A stretch of DNA of 40,771 nt from Candidatus Aminicenantota bacterium (GCA_003141555.1 PLMN01000027.1:1-40771); one strand, 5' to 3'. Positions 15,620 to 24,505 are shown, counted from the first letter of the stretch. Program-made: numbers and translations. Notes: generated by a model not told the origin, from the letters alone.

Positions 15620-16200
15620 TGCGCGCGCGGCGATGGGAAAGCGGGGCGGGGCTGATCATCGTGATCCTGATCATCGCCTTCCTGATCGCGATCGGCATCC
15701 CCCTCCTGGTGCTGACCGAGACCGGCCCCAAGGTCTCGGGCAGCTTCCGCCTCCACGACGAGGCGCTCAACGCCGCCGAGGCGGGCTTCGACGCCGCGCG
15801 GCGGGTCATCGAGAACCATTTCATCGCGAACGAATGGGTCAACTTCACCGGCCACTACGTCACCCAGCCGACCAATATCGATACCCCGCTCGACTCGGGC
15901 GGAAATCCCAATGCGGCCTATTTCCGCCGGCAGACCGACCAGGCGCTGCTCTCCGCCTTCGACACGAACGGGGACGGGACGCCGGAAGTCTCCAATCTCC
16001 TCTTCTTCCAGCAGACGTTCGCCCTGGACGGCCAAGGCAACACCGACACCCGCTGGGCCTATACGGTCTTCCTCATCGACGACGAAGCCGGAACGGGGAC
16101 GACGGACCCGTCGGACGCGCTCATGGTTTGCATCGGCGTCGTTCGGGCCGGGACCCGCATCCTGGACTCGGTCCGCGTGGAGGTTAAAGTTGGCCTATAA
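15619..16200 (+). CDS. pilX: PilX-type minor pilin
   Basis: A 193-residue protein beginning at an ATG that shares one base with the pilW stop (TAATG). The N-terminus 'ESGAGLIIVILIIAFLIAIG' is the PilX pattern: a short basic leader, Gly, a hydrophobic helix and no Glu at +5. It is followed by 'NAAEAGFDAARR' (about 51-62), the conserved AEAG motif of PilX proteins. An acidic loop 'DTNGDGTPE' resembles an EF-hand-type calcium loop. It overlaps the start of the pilY1-like gene by 11 bases. Confidence 0.8.
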   Translation: MRARRWESGAGLIIVILIIAFLIAIGIPLLVLTETGPKVSGSFRLHDEALNAAEAGFDAARRVIENHFIANEWVNFTGHYVTQPTNIDTPLDSGGNPNAAYFRRQTDQALLSAFDTNGDGTPEVSNLLFFQQTFALDGQGNTDTRWAYTVFLIDDEAGTGTTDPSDALMVCIGVVRAGTRILDSVRVEVKVGL

Positions 16201-19200
16201 ACATTCATGGGCGGCGGCAAACCCGGGCCGGCGCGGCCTGCTGACCCTCGTCCTGGGCGTTTTGGCCTGCTCCCTCGCGGTCCAGGTTCTCTTCCCCCAG
16301 CAGTCCTGCAACACATACACCGGCGTCTTTTCGGACACCTTCGCCGACACATCCAACATCGACCTGACCAAGAGCGCGGCCAAGTTCTGGTACAACGACA
16401 AGACCTCGCCCCAGAGCATCGTGACCATGAACAAGCAGGGGGCTCAGTTTGCCGTCTCCAACCCCGCCTACGTTCCGAGCTGGGTCAATACCGTCGCCGC
16501 CGGCGACTTCGACCTCGACGGCTGGCCGGACTACGTCGCCTCGAGCAGCAGCTTCAGCAACGTCCTGGCCTTCGTTAGGAACATGGGCGGGCAGGGCCAA
16601 GTCGGGACCTTCAAGGTCAGCCAGTGGATCGACGGCAGCGCCGGCGACTCCACCGGCTGGCCGACGCTGGGCGTGGGCGGGACGGCCATCGACACGACCG
16701 GCAACTGCGGCATGACCGCCGGCGATTACGACGGCGACGGCGACATCGATTTCCTGTTCATCGCCTCCCCCGATTCCGCTCCCTACACGCCCAAGCGGGT
16801 CTGGCTCTACCGGAACAACCTCATCACCAACGGGGTGAACACGGGCGTCCTGAGCTTCACCAAGATCGACCTGACTTCGGCCTGGGCGTCCGCCCTCGTG
16901 GGCATCGCCTGGTCCTCGACGATGATGACCTCGATCGACATCGACGGCGACGGCGACATCGACATCATCATGGGCAACTGCGCGGGCAACGTCCTCAAGT
17001 TCACGAACACCGGCAACAAGGCGATCAACGCCTCGACCTTCACCGTCGAGACGACCCCGATCATCGACACGTCCTGGGGGCTCCGGGGCGTGAGCACGGT
17101 CTCGGTCGCGGACTTCAACAACGACGGGTTCCTGGACATCGTCCTCGGGAGCGTCAGCTACGGTTCGCTGCTGTATTACCGGAACGACGGCCACGGGATT
17201 TTCAACCTCTACGCCACGTATAGCGACCCGTCCGGAAATACCAGCAACAACCTCTTCGACGGCGCCGCCACGGCCACGATCGTGGGCGACTTCGACGGGG
17301 ACGGCTGGGTGGACCTCGTCGTCGGGTGCGACAACTGGAACTACGACGCGGGCGCCATCGGCGGCCAGATCTATTTCTTCAGGAATGTCGGCGGCGATTT
17401 CGTCCAGACGCTTATCTACAGCGGCCATTCCAAAACCCCTCAGCTCGAGGACATCGACCTCGGCCTGGCCTTCGACTACAACAACGACGGCCTGCTCGAC
17501 TTCCTGATGGCCGACGGCAACGACTCCCAGAGCTACGTCGTCTTCACCAACCAGACGGCCAACGTCTACAACATCACCGGGACCGCAACCTCGGCCAACG
17601 TGACGCCGACCCTGTCCTCGGCCCAGTACGCCATCACCCAGGTCCAGGCCACGAGCCTGACCCAGCGCTATCTCGGGAGCTCACCGACGGGTCTGACCCT
17701 GACCTACTACGTCTCCAACAACAACGGCAAGACCTGGGAGCTCTACGCGACGTATTCGGGGAGCGGGATCGCCAACGTCACCAACCAGACCGTCCACAAC
17801 TTCAGCTCCTTCGGGACCGCCCTCCGCTGGAAGGCCGTCTTCGGCGCGGTGGCGGACGCCATCACGGGATTCGCCAACGCGTCCTACGAGACGCCGCTCA
17901 TCGATCAGGTCCAGCTCACCTACACCTACGTCGACCGGAAGGAATATTCCCGGACCTCGGACGCGGAAACGACGATCGTCGTGAGCGGCCAGACCCGGAA
18001 GATGCTCGTCTCGGCCACGTTCATGTTCCCCGGCTATCAAGGCCAGCTCCGGTGCTACGACGTCACCAGCCTGAGCGCCTTGAACGTCGCCTATTCGGCG
18101 CTCCAGACGGTCTCGTCGTCGAGCACTTCGACCACGGGCGGCCGCGTGCTGACGTCGGGAGTGACGCTGGCCTGGGACGCCGGCCAGCTCCTCGCCAGCC
18201 AGAGCTCCGACAGCCGGACGATTTACTGCGGCTATCGCGCTTCTTCGGGGGCGACCCTCCAAAGGAAGGACTTCACGACGGCCAACGCCTCGACGCTGGC
18301 CTCGCTCCTCGGCGACGTCAACAGCGACAACGCGGGGCTGATCGACTTCATCCGGGGCAAGGGCCGGGACTGGAAGCTGGGCGACATCCAGCACAGCAAT
18401 CCCGTCATCGTAGGCCCGCCGAGCGGCAACGCGACCCTCATGGGAACGGGCTACTCGACCTTCGTCACAACCTGGGCGGCGCGGCAGAAGGTCATTTTCA
18501 TGGGGGCCAACGACGGCATGCTCCACTGTTTCGACACCGCGACCGGGACCGAGCTCTGGGCGTTCATCCCCTATAACCTCCTGCCCAAGCTGAAAAACCT
18601 GTCCATCTACGACAGCACGACCGGACAGCGCACGCTCAGCAACGACTCCTACGTCGACGGAACCCCGTCCGTGGCCGACGTCCAGATCAACGGGGCCTGG
18701 AAGACCATCCTGATCTGCGGCCAGGGCAAGGGCAAAGGCAGCTCGGTCGGCGGCGGGACCAACTACTATTTCGCCCTGGACGTGACCGACGTCACCAATC
18801 CCCAGGTCGTGTGGGAAATCACGGCCAGCTCTATGGGCGAGACCTGGTCGGTCCCGGCCATCGGCCGGACCCACTATTCCACGGCGCCGTGGACCGCCTT
18901 CATGGGCTCGGGATACAACAACACCGGCTCGGGCACGGTGGGCAATGTCTTCAACGCCGTTCGGGTGGATACGGGGGCGACCCTCAAGACGTTCACCGCC
19001 AGCAACGTCAACACGGCCTCGGGCATCGCCAAGCCCTATACCGACATCCCCAACTCGATCCCCGGCTCGCCGACGGCCCTGGACACCGACAGCGACGGGA
19101 ACGTGGAGTCCGTTTATGTCGGCGACCTCGACGGCCGCCTCTGGAAGGCGAACGTGTCGAACTCCAGCACGAGCAATTGGACGTTCACGGCCATCTACAC

Positions 19201-19819
19201 CGACCGGCTCAACTATCCGATCATCACCCAGCCCGCGGTCTGGCTCGATACCCTCACTTCGGGCGCCCCGCCCCGGATCTACTTCGGCACGGGCGGCGAC
19301 GACAACGCGCCGACCGACCGCAATTACTCCTTTATCTGCCTCAAGGACCTGACGGCGCCCGCCGTTGAATGGTTCATCGGCGACCCGACGGACCTCGGCC
19401 TCTCCTCCTCCATCGACATGGGGACGTTTGGGGTCGGCGAGAAAGTCTGGGCCGATCCGGTGATCTCGGACAATATCGTCTACTTCAGCACGCTGACGGG
19501 CAGCATCGAGAACGTCAACCCCTGCGTGAATCTGGCGAATGCCGGCTACCTCTACGCCCGCTACATTCAGACCCTGTCCGGCGGCACGCTGGGAACCACG
19601 GCCCTCAAGGGCATGGGCAACACCACCACGCCAAGCGTCCAGCTGACGAGCAAAGCCAGGAGGGCGGTCACGCTCGGAGAGCGCCAGTCGGGCGGCGGGA
19701 CGACCAAGCGGGAGGTTTACATCCAGGAATACGACTCCAGCATCCAGCGCCTGGAACAGGGCACGGGCAGCTTCCTGAGGATCCTCTGGTGGCGGGAAGT
19801 CTACAAGATTATCCGATGA
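16190..19819 (+). CDS. pilY1: PilY1-type pilus tip adhesin with extra FG-GAP propeller
   Basis: A 1209-residue exported protein expected at the pilus tip, where PilY1 proteins mediate adhesion and regulate retraction through calcium. The start is a TTG with GGAGG seven bases upstream; no ATG fits. A signal segment spans about 17-35. The N-terminal half carries six D-x-D-x-D-G-like calcium loops spaced about 60-70 residues apart (near 106, 179, 250, 308, 366 and 429), each in an FG-GAP/VCBS-type repeat, which suggests an integrin-like propeller. A middle beta-rich part follows. From about 730 is the PilY1 propeller: 'FMGANDGMLHCFDTATG' near 769, 'YVDGTPSVADV', and the calcium loop D965-T-D967-S-D969-G-N-V-E973, equivalent to the known PilY1 site. 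Confidence 0.85.
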   Translation: MAYKHSWAAANPGRRGLLTLVLGVLACSLAVQVLFPQQSCNTYTGVFSDTFADTSNIDLTKSAAKFWYNDKTSPQSIVTMNKQGAQFAVSNPAYVPSWVNTVAAGDFDLDGWPDYVASSSSFSNVLAFVRNMGGQGQVGTFKVSQWIDGSAGDSTGWPTLGVGGTAIDTTGNCGMTAGDYDGDGDIDFLFIASPDSAPYTPKRVWLYRNNLITNGVNTGVLSFTKIDLTSAWASALVGIAWSSTMMTSIDIDGDGDIDIIMGNCAGNVLKFTNTGNKAINASTFTVETTPIIDTSWGLRGVSTVSVADFNNDGFLDIVLGSVSYGSLLYYRNDGHGIFNLYATYSDPSGNTSNNLFDGAATATIVGDFDGDGWVDLVVGCDNWNYDAGAIGGQIYFFRNVGGDFVQTLIYSGHSKTPQLEDIDLGLAFDYNNDGLLDFLMADGNDSQSYVVFTNQTANVYNITGTATSANVTPTLSSAQYAITQVQATSLTQRYLGSSPTGLTLTYYVSNNNGKTWELYATYSGSGIANVTNQTVHNFSSFGTALRWKAVFGAVADAITGFANASYETPLIDQVQLTYTYVDRKEYSRTSDAETTIVVSGQTRKMLVSATFMFPGYQGQLRCYDVTSLSALNVAYSALQTVSSSSTSTTGGRVLTSGVTLAWDAGQLLASQSSDSRTIYCGYRASSGATLQRKDFTTANASTLASLLGDVNSDNAGLIDFIRGKGRDWKLGDIQHSNPVIVGPPSGNATLMGTGYSTFVTTWAARQKVIFMGANDGMLHCFDTATGTELWAFIPYNLLPKLKNLSIYDSTTGQRTLSNDSYVDGTPSVADVQINGAWKTILICGQGKGKGSSVGGGTNYYFALDVTDVTNPQVVWEITASSMGETWSVPAIGRTHYSTAPWTAFMGSGYNNTGSGTVGNVFNAVRVDTGATLKTFTASNVNTASGIAKPYTDIPNSIPGSPTALDTDSDGNVESVYVGDLDGRLWKANVSNSSTSNWTFTAIYTDRLNYPIITQPAVWLDTLTSGAPPRIYFGTGGDDNAPTDRNYSFICLKDLTAPAVEWFIGDPTDLGLSSSIDMGTFGVGEKVWADPVISDNIVYFSTLTGSIENVNPCVNLANAGYLYARYIQTLSGGTLGTTALKGMGNTTTPSVQLTSKARRAVTLGERQSGGGTTKREVYIQEYDSSIQRLEQGTGSFLRILWWREVYKIIR

Positions 19820-20463
19820 CCCCGCTCACCCCCTCTTCTACCCGCGGGCGGAAGCCCGGACGAACGTCGATGATGATCGCCACAGTCCTCCTGACCGCGG
19901 CCTTATGGCCCCAGGCGGCGCGGGGCCAAAGCCTGGCCGAGGCCGCCCAAAAAGAGAAGGACAGGCGCGAAACCTTGACGGCCGGCAAAGCGGTCGTCGT
20001 CACCAACGCCGACCTTTCCAAGGTGAAGAAAAAATCCGCTGTGGCGCCCCCCTCGGCGCCGGCCCCCGGCACGCCGGAGGCGGCCGGCGAATCGGCGCCG
20101 GGAGCCGCTACGACAGCCGCCGCCCCCGCGCGGGCAGATACGGCCGCCGCCCTGGCCGCGGTAAGAGCCGCAGAAATCCCTTCGTCCGTCCTGGAAGGGA
20201 ATCCGCGGGCGGTCTTCGATCAGAAAAAGTCGGACCTCGAAGTCCAATGGAACGCCGCCCGGGAGCGGATCAGCCTCCTCGAGGTCAAGCTCCTCGGTCT
20301 GCAGCAACAGTCGGCGCACGCGGTCAACGCCGACGCGAGGGACGCGGTGGCGAAAGACATCGAGAGCGCGAATCAGACGCTCGCCGATGCCCGGCTCGAA
20401 GAAAAGAAAGCCAAGGCCGCGCTCGACAAGTTTTTAGCGTCGCCGGTCGAGGCCAAGAGATAG
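19816..20463 (+). CDS. exported coiled-coil protein of pilus operon
   Basis: Last gene of the operon, joined to the PilY1-like gene by an ATGA overlap. The 215-residue product has a hydrophobic segment at about 19-36 ('MMIATVLLTAALWPQAARG') that looks like a signal peptide; a start at the internal MM is possible and would make it a standard one. Then come a charged helix ('AAQKEKDRRETL'), an Ala/Pro-rich low-complexity linker (about 75-120), and a C-terminal helical part (about 135-210) with heptad-like spacing suggesting a coiled coil. I do not recognise a named family. Its position suggests a periplasmic role with the pilus machinery. Confidence 0.65.
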   Translation: MTPLTPSSTRGRKPGRTSMMIATVLLTAALWPQAARGQSLAEAAQKEKDRRETLTAGKAVVVTNADLSKVKKKSAVAPPSAPAPGTPEAAGESAPGAATTAAAPARADTAAALAAVRAAEIPSSVLEGNPRAVFDQKKSDLEVQWNAARERISLLEVKLLGLQQQSAHAVNADARDAVAKDIESANQTLADARLEEKKAKAALDKFLASPVEAKR

Positions 20464-20595
20464 GCTCGCTCCGTCGCGATCAACGCCCCCGCCGCCGTTC
20501 GCGGCCAATCCGAAGACAAAGGTTAGACGTTTATCGAAGGGTGATTTTTAAACGGAATACGACAGAGCGCTCCTAAAGCGCCTTTTCGAGGGGGG

Positions 20596-20637
20596 AAAAG
20601 GGCCCGGTCCCCATTGGAACCGGGCCCTTGGTTTTCT
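20596..20637. terminator. bidirectional terminator between pilus operon and RRM gene
   Basis: An 11-bp stem (AAGGGCCCGGT at 20598-20608 with 20619-20629) and a 10-base loop. On the plus strand it is followed by GGTTTTCT and on the minus strand by TTTTCCCC, so it can serve both convergent transcripts. A smaller AGCGC/GCGCC hairpin with TTTT lies just upstream at about 20570. Confidence 0.7.
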
Positions 20638-20656
20638 CGGGTTCTTACGAACCGGC

Positions 20657-20941
20657 TTAGTAGCGCCGGTTGCCGAAGCCGCCGCCGCGGGGGCTGTCCG
20701 TCCGGGGCTTGGCCTCGTTGACCGTCAGATTGCGGCCCTTGAGGTCCCGGCCGTTGAGGGCCGAAATGGCCTTCAGGGCTTCTTCCCGGTTCGGCATCTC
20801 AACGAAGCCGAAGCCGCGGGATTCACCGGTCATCTTGTCCTTGATGACGGCCGCGGTCTGGACCGTTCCATGAGCCGCGAAAGCATCCCGGAGTTCAGCC
20901 TCGGTGACGTTGCGAGAAAGGTTGCCAACATAGATGTTCAT
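20657..20941 (-). CDS. RRM-domain RNA-binding protein, paralogue 1
   Basis: A 94-residue single-RRM protein of the glycine-tailed bacterial Rbp type. RNP2 is 'IYVGNL' (3-8) and RNP1 is 'RGFGFVEM' (42-49), both intact with the aromatic residues that stack on RNA. The C-terminus is a short Arg/Gly tail ('SPRGGGFGNRRY'). The start at 20941 follows AAGGAGACGAGT; an in-frame upstream ATG lacks a ribosome site and would fall in the leader. Cyanobacterial relatives are cold-induced and controlled through their 5' leaders. Two close paralogues lie at 21386 and 38904. Its own leader (20942-21070) contains the conserved switch-like element. Confidence 0.9.
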   Translation of the reverse strand: MNIYVGNLSRNVTEAELRDAFAAHGTVQTAAVIKDKMTGESRGFGFVEMPNREEALKAISALNGRDLKGRNLTVNEAKPRTDSPRGGGFGNRRY

Positions 20942-21070
20942 ACTCGTCTCCTTCGACGTGGGCTTGATCCCGGGTGGCAAACCACGGGACCGCCCTTAAA
21001 AAGATGTGATCCGAATAAAGGAGAGGAGTATGTGACCGATAGGGCCCGCGCCCCTTCCTTTATTGAGTCC
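20942..21070 (-). promoter_or_regulatory. structured 5' leader of RRM gene 1
   Basis: On the minus strand a TATAAT (21082-21077) predicts a start near 21070. The leader then has AATAAAGGA (21064-21056) and, 33 bases later, its exact complement TCCTTTATT (21022-21014). The second arm extends to CATACTCCTCTCCTT (21032-21018), which is also complementary at 14 of 15 positions to the gene's own AAGGAGACGAGTATG (20953-20939), covering ribosome site and start codon. Two mutually exclusive structures are therefore possible. The same parts occur in the leaders of both paralogues. Confidence 0.65.
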
Positions 21071-21157
21071 AGTTGTATTATAGGCCAAATTCAAGAGAAA
21101 ATCCACCAAATATTTTTGAAGGCTCAGCCTCGGACGACGGACCGCTCCGGGCCGGGG

Positions 21158-21364
21158 TCAGGGAAGATCGGTCGGGTCCGGGATTTTGGGAACCGCCGGC
21201 ATCCCCGTTTCCGGAGCCGTTTCGGCCGGAGGCGTCGTCTCCTCGCCGTCCTCGGCCGGCGCTTCGACGCCGAGGCGCCGGAGCCGCTTCTTCTCCTGCT
21301 TCTTCAGGCGGTCCAGCTCCCGGTTTCTTTTCGCGCTCTTGTACGCTCGCTTGGTCTTGGGCAA
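21158..21364 (-). CDS. small highly basic protein in RRM cluster
   Basis: A 68-residue protein. The first half is strongly basic and helical ('KTKRAYKSAKRNRELDRLKK', then 'EKKRLRRLG'); the second half is acidic and Pro/Thr-rich ('AEDGEETTPPAE'). It starts at a TTG with GGGAGG five bases upstream and lies 21 bases after the stop of RRM paralogue 2, so it is probably cotranscribed with it. I recall similar short Lys/Arg-rich proteins beside bacterial RRM genes but cannot name a family. RNA or ribosome binding is inferred from composition only. Its stop is followed by about 75 bases leading to the leader of RRM gene 1. Confidence 0.6.
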   Translation of the reverse strand: MPKTKRAYKSAKRNRELDRLKKQEKKRLRRLGVEAPAEDGEETTPPAETAPETGMPAVPKIPDPTDLP

Positions 21365-21385
21365 AGGTCCTCCCTCTCGACCCGC

Positions 21386-21676
21386 TCAGAACCGCCGGTC
21401 GCCGCCGAACCCGCCGGTCCGGGGCTTGCTGTCGGTCCGGGGCCGGGCCTCGTTGACCGTCAGGTTACGGCCCTTCAGGTCCTTGCCGTTGAGCTCGGCG
21501 AGGGCCTTATCGGCCTCGTCCTTGTTCGGCATCTCGACGAAGCCGAAGCCGCGGGATTCTCCGGTGAACTTTTCCTTGATGATGGCCGCGTTCTGCACGG
21601 TGCCGAATGCGCCGAAGGCTTCTTTGAGATCGCTTTCGGTGACATCCCGGGAAATGTTGCCGACATAGATGTTCAT
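21386..21676 (-). CDS. RRM-domain RNA-binding protein, paralogue 2
   Basis: A 96-residue single-RRM protein with RNP2 'IYVGNI' (3-8) and RNP1 'RGFGFVEM' (42-49), and a short Arg/Gly tail. It is very similar to paralogues 1 and 3, with most changes at helix surfaces ('FGAFGTVQNA' against 'FAAHGTVQTA'). The ATG follows AAGGAGACAAGT. Downstream it is followed after 21 bases by the small basic protein. Its leader (21677 to about 21832) carries the conserved switch-like element, suggesting shared control. Confidence 0.9.
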   Translation of the reverse strand: MNIYVGNISRDVTESDLKEAFGAFGTVQNAAIIKEKFTGESRGFGFVEMPNKDEADKALAELNGKDLKGRNLTVNEARPRTDSKPRTGGFGGDRRF

Positions 21677-21832
21677 ACTTGTCTCCTTGCGACGACGGAT
21701 CGAACCGGTTTTTTCCGGTCCGTCCGGAGAAAAATGTGATCCAAATAAAGGAGAGGAGTATGCGACCGAGAGGGCCCTCGCCCCTTCCTTTATCCGTTCC
21801 GAAAAGGAATTGATCTCCCCCCCTTGGGGGAC
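21677..21832 (-). promoter_or_regulatory. structured 5' leader of RRM gene 2
   Basis: Contains ATAAAGGA (21793-21786) and, 33 bases later, TCCTTTATT (21752-21744). The second arm CATACTCCTCTCCTT (21762-21748) is complementary at 13 of 15 positions to AAGGAGACAAGTATG (21688-21674) at the gene start. A TATAAT on the minus strand (21844-21839) is a candidate -10. The distance from arm to start codon (67 bases) is almost the same as in the other two copies. Confidence 0.6.
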
Positions 21833-21885
21833 GGAGGAATTATAAATTTTTTCGCCGCCGATTTCAAGCCATCCCGCGCCGGGGG

Positions 21886-24435
21886 TCAGCGCCCGGCGCT
21901 CCCCCGGGGATCCAGGGCCAGCGATATCTGGTCCTTCAGGTCGTCGAGGTGGATCCGGGTGATCTTGTCCCCGGCCAGGCCGGCGGCGGCCCCCAGAATG
22001 CCCTGGAGAGTCTTGAGCTCGGCCCGGATGGCCCCGCGGCTGTCGTCGCGCAGGCCCGCGGCGGCACTCACGGGGGCGGCCGCGCCCGCGGCGGCCGGCG
22101 CCGGCGAGAGGCGGGCGACGAGCAGGTCGACATACGAGCGCTGGAGGTTGCGGCGGAACGCGTCGATCTTGACCGAATCGGCCGAAAGCTCGGTGAAGAT
22201 CCCCGCCCGCAGATCGGCCAGGAGCTGGACGATGGTATACGCCTTGTCGCCCAGGATAGCCTCATGCTCCTGGAGACGGGTCAGGCGCGCCGCGGCGAGC
22301 ACGCCGGCCAGCACGCGGGATTGGAGGGCCGCCAGGCGGGCCTGGCCGCTCGTCGGCTCGATCTTTCGCAGGATGTCGACCGGCGCGAGCCACGTGGGCG
22401 TTTTGAACACGTTCTCGTTCAGGAACAGGACGGCTTCCTGCTGGCGGGTCTTGGCGAGCGGGGTGAACCGTACCCCCGGCGCGAGGCCGGCCTTCGGCTC
22501 GCTGTCATAGCCGCCGACTACGTTGGCCACATGCCCCATCTCGAGGGCGACCTGGTTCCAGACCGCCGTGTAGATATGATCGAGGAGCTCAAAGTCCTCG
22601 CCCGGCTTGAGGACGGCGCCCGGCACCATGTCCATCACCCGCTTGAGGTTCTTCAGGCCGAGCCCGGTCGCTTTCACCGCGTCGATGTCGCCCACGGCCT
22701 CGGTCTCCTCGCCGGGGTCGCTGCCCCGCGCGCCCGCCGTGCTGAAGCGCAGCCAGGGGGTCGTGTCCTGGACCTTGCACAATTCGTTGAGGGCGGGCTT
22801 TTCATCGTCCGGGGTCTTGGCCGAGGGGATGGGCGTATAGCCCCACTTGATGGCGAAGATGTCGTAGGGGCCGATCTTGGGAATCAGGTCCTTGGGATCG
22901 ATGTTGTCCTCGGGCTGGGCCACGTAGTTGAAACGGCTGTAGTCCATGATCGAGGGCACATGGCTGTTTTTCTTGACCCACTCCTTGTCGCGGATCTTCT
23001 CGATGGGATAATTGGCGCTGGCCTTGAAGTTGTGGGGCAGGCCGAGGGAGTGGCCGACCTCGTGGGTGACGATGAAGACCAGGATGTCGCCCATGACCTC
23101 GTCGGGGATGGGCAGGGTCTTGACCCGGGGATCGAGGGGCGCGACCTGGGTCCAGTACCAATCGCGGGCGAGCTGCTGGACATTGTGGTAGATCTCGACG
23201 TCGGCCCCGATGATCTCGCCGCTCCGCGGGTCGGAGACATGGGGGCCCATGGCGTTGGCCGTGGTCGACGGCACCCACCGGATCACGGAGTAGCGCGCAT
23301 CGTCGGCGCTCCAGTCGGGATCCTGCTCGGGCGTCGGGGGGTCCTTGGCCTGGATGGCGTTCAGGAACCCGGCCTCCTCGAAGGCGGGCTTCCAGGCCTC
23401 GATGGCCTTTTTGATGTAAGGAACCCACTGTTTCGGCGTGGCGGGATCCACGTAGAAGACGATGGGCTTGACCGGCTCGCTCTTCGCGGCGCCCGGGTTT
23501 TTCTTTTCAAGACGCCACCGGGCGATGAAGTCCTGGGCTTTCACCTCCTGGTCGCGGCGGCTGTAATCGATGTGGTTGTGGGTGAAGTAGCCCACCCGGT
23601 TGTCCATCAGGCGGCCCATCATGGGCTTCTCGGGGAGCTTGACGAACGAATAGTGGACGCCGGCCGTCGGGCTCGGCGGGGAGGGGACCATATCCGCGTA
23701 TTGCGGCGGAAAGCCCGGGGACAGCTGCGCCGGCTTGGGATTGAACGTCTGGGTGGCTTCGACGTTGATGTTGATCGGGTAGGCCCGGACCTTGTCGAGG
23801 AACGTCCGGGAGGCGTCGAGGCTCGTGCCGGCGACGACCTTCTTCACCGGGATCTCGTTCACGTCGCTGGTGAACAGGCGCGTGGCGTCGATGATCGGCG
23901 AGCCGTCCTTGACGTCTTTGGCCCAGGCCTCGACCGGGAAGGCCATCATGATCGTGGCCGTGTTCATAGCCTCGACGGCCCGGCTGATGGGGTTGCTCGG
24001 ATCGGCGATATTGGCATAGGTCTCGATGCGGAGCAGCACTTTCGCCTCGCGGAGCTCCCAGCGGACAACCATGTCCTCCACGGACTCGCCGGGATAGCTC
24101 GAGCCGGATGGGCTCTTCATGATCTGGACCACCAACAGCTGGTCCTTGCCCAGCTCCTCCTTGGGGATCTCGAAGAGAACCTTGCCTTTGTTGGTGTGGA
24201 CCTTGAACAGGCCCGCCTGCGTCTTGAACTCTGGGGTCACGACCTTATCGTAGGGCTTGGGCTCTCCCTCGGGCGGCTTGGCGGCCGGCTCGGGGGGCTT
24301 GACCTGGGCCGCGTCCGGCTTGGCCGGGGCTTGAGCGGGCGCCTTGGGATCCTGGGGCGGGGTCTGGGGTTTGTCTTGGGCGAATGATCCGACCGCCAAC
24401 AGGGCGATCAGGAGAACGGGCAGCCAGCGTTTCAT
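21886..24435 (-). CDS. exported zinc-dependent metalloprotease (DUF5117/DUF5118, Met-zincin type)
   Basis: A large secreted metallopeptidase of the family carrying DUF5118, DUF5117 and a metzincin-type catalytic domain. The ATG at 24435 has GGAGG with good spacing; a longer frame from 24480 overlaps the promoter. The 849-residue protein has a signal peptide (1-19), a Pro/Ala/Lys-rich linker (about 20-60), then a beta-rich N-terminal domain with 'LFKVHTNKGKVLFEIP'. The zinc site is H458-E-V-G-H462-S-L-G-L-P-H468. 'SIMDYSRFNYV' about 45 residues later supplies the Met-turn. The C-terminal part is helical. It probably degrades extracellular or periplasmic protein. It lies 209 bases upstream of RRM gene 2 on the same strand. 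Confidence 0.9.
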   Translation of the reverse strand: MKRWLPVLLIALLAVGSFAQDKPQTPPQDPKAPAQAPAKPDAAQVKPPEPAAKPPEGEPKPYDKVVTPEFKTQAGLFKVHTNKGKVLFEIPKEELGKDQLLVVQIMKSPSGSSYPGESVEDMVVRWELREAKVLLRIETYANIADPSNPISRAVEAMNTATIMMAFPVEAWAKDVKDGSPIIDATRLFTSDVNEIPVKKVVAGTSLDASRTFLDKVRAYPININVEATQTFNPKPAQLSPGFPPQYADMVPSPPSPTAGVHYSFVKLPEKPMMGRLMDNRVGYFTHNHIDYSRRDQEVKAQDFIARWRLEKKNPGAAKSEPVKPIVFYVDPATPKQWVPYIKKAIEAWKPAFEEAGFLNAIQAKDPPTPEQDPDWSADDARYSVIRWVPSTTANAMGPHVSDPRSGEIIGADVEIYHNVQQLARDWYWTQVAPLDPRVKTLPIPDEVMGDILVFIVTHEVGHSLGLPHNFKASANYPIEKIRDKEWVKKNSHVPSIMDYSRFNYVAQPEDNIDPKDLIPKIGPYDIFAIKWGYTPIPSAKTPDDEKPALNELCKVQDTTPWLRFSTAGARGSDPGEETEAVGDIDAVKATGLGLKNLKRVMDMVPGAVLKPGEDFELLDHIYTAVWNQVALEMGHVANVVGGYDSEPKAGLAPGVRFTPLAKTRQQEAVLFLNENVFKTPTWLAPVDILRKIEPTSGQARLAALQSRVLAGVLAAARLTRLQEHEAILGDKAYTIVQLLADLRAGIFTELSADSVKIDAFRRNLQRSYVDLLVARLSPAPAAAGAAAPVSAAAGLRDDSRGAIRAELKTLQGILGAAAGLAGDKITRIHLDDLKDQISLALDPRGSAGR

Positions 24436-24475
24436 GAAATCCTCCTCGTTGGACGATGATCCGATGAAGGCAGAG

Positions 24476-24505
24476 AACATAGCACCTGCGGCGAACGCCT
24501 GTCAA
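24476..24505 (-). promoter_or_regulatory. promoter of metalloprotease gene
   Basis: On the minus strand TTGACA (24505-24500), an 18-base spacer, TATGTT (24481-24476). The leader would be about 35 bases. Confidence 0.6.

Noticed and set aside
21018-21034. AAGGAGAGGAGTATG on the plus strand as a translation start
   Set aside because: The ATG is followed directly by TGA. The sequence is the complement of a leader arm, conserved in all three RRM leaders.
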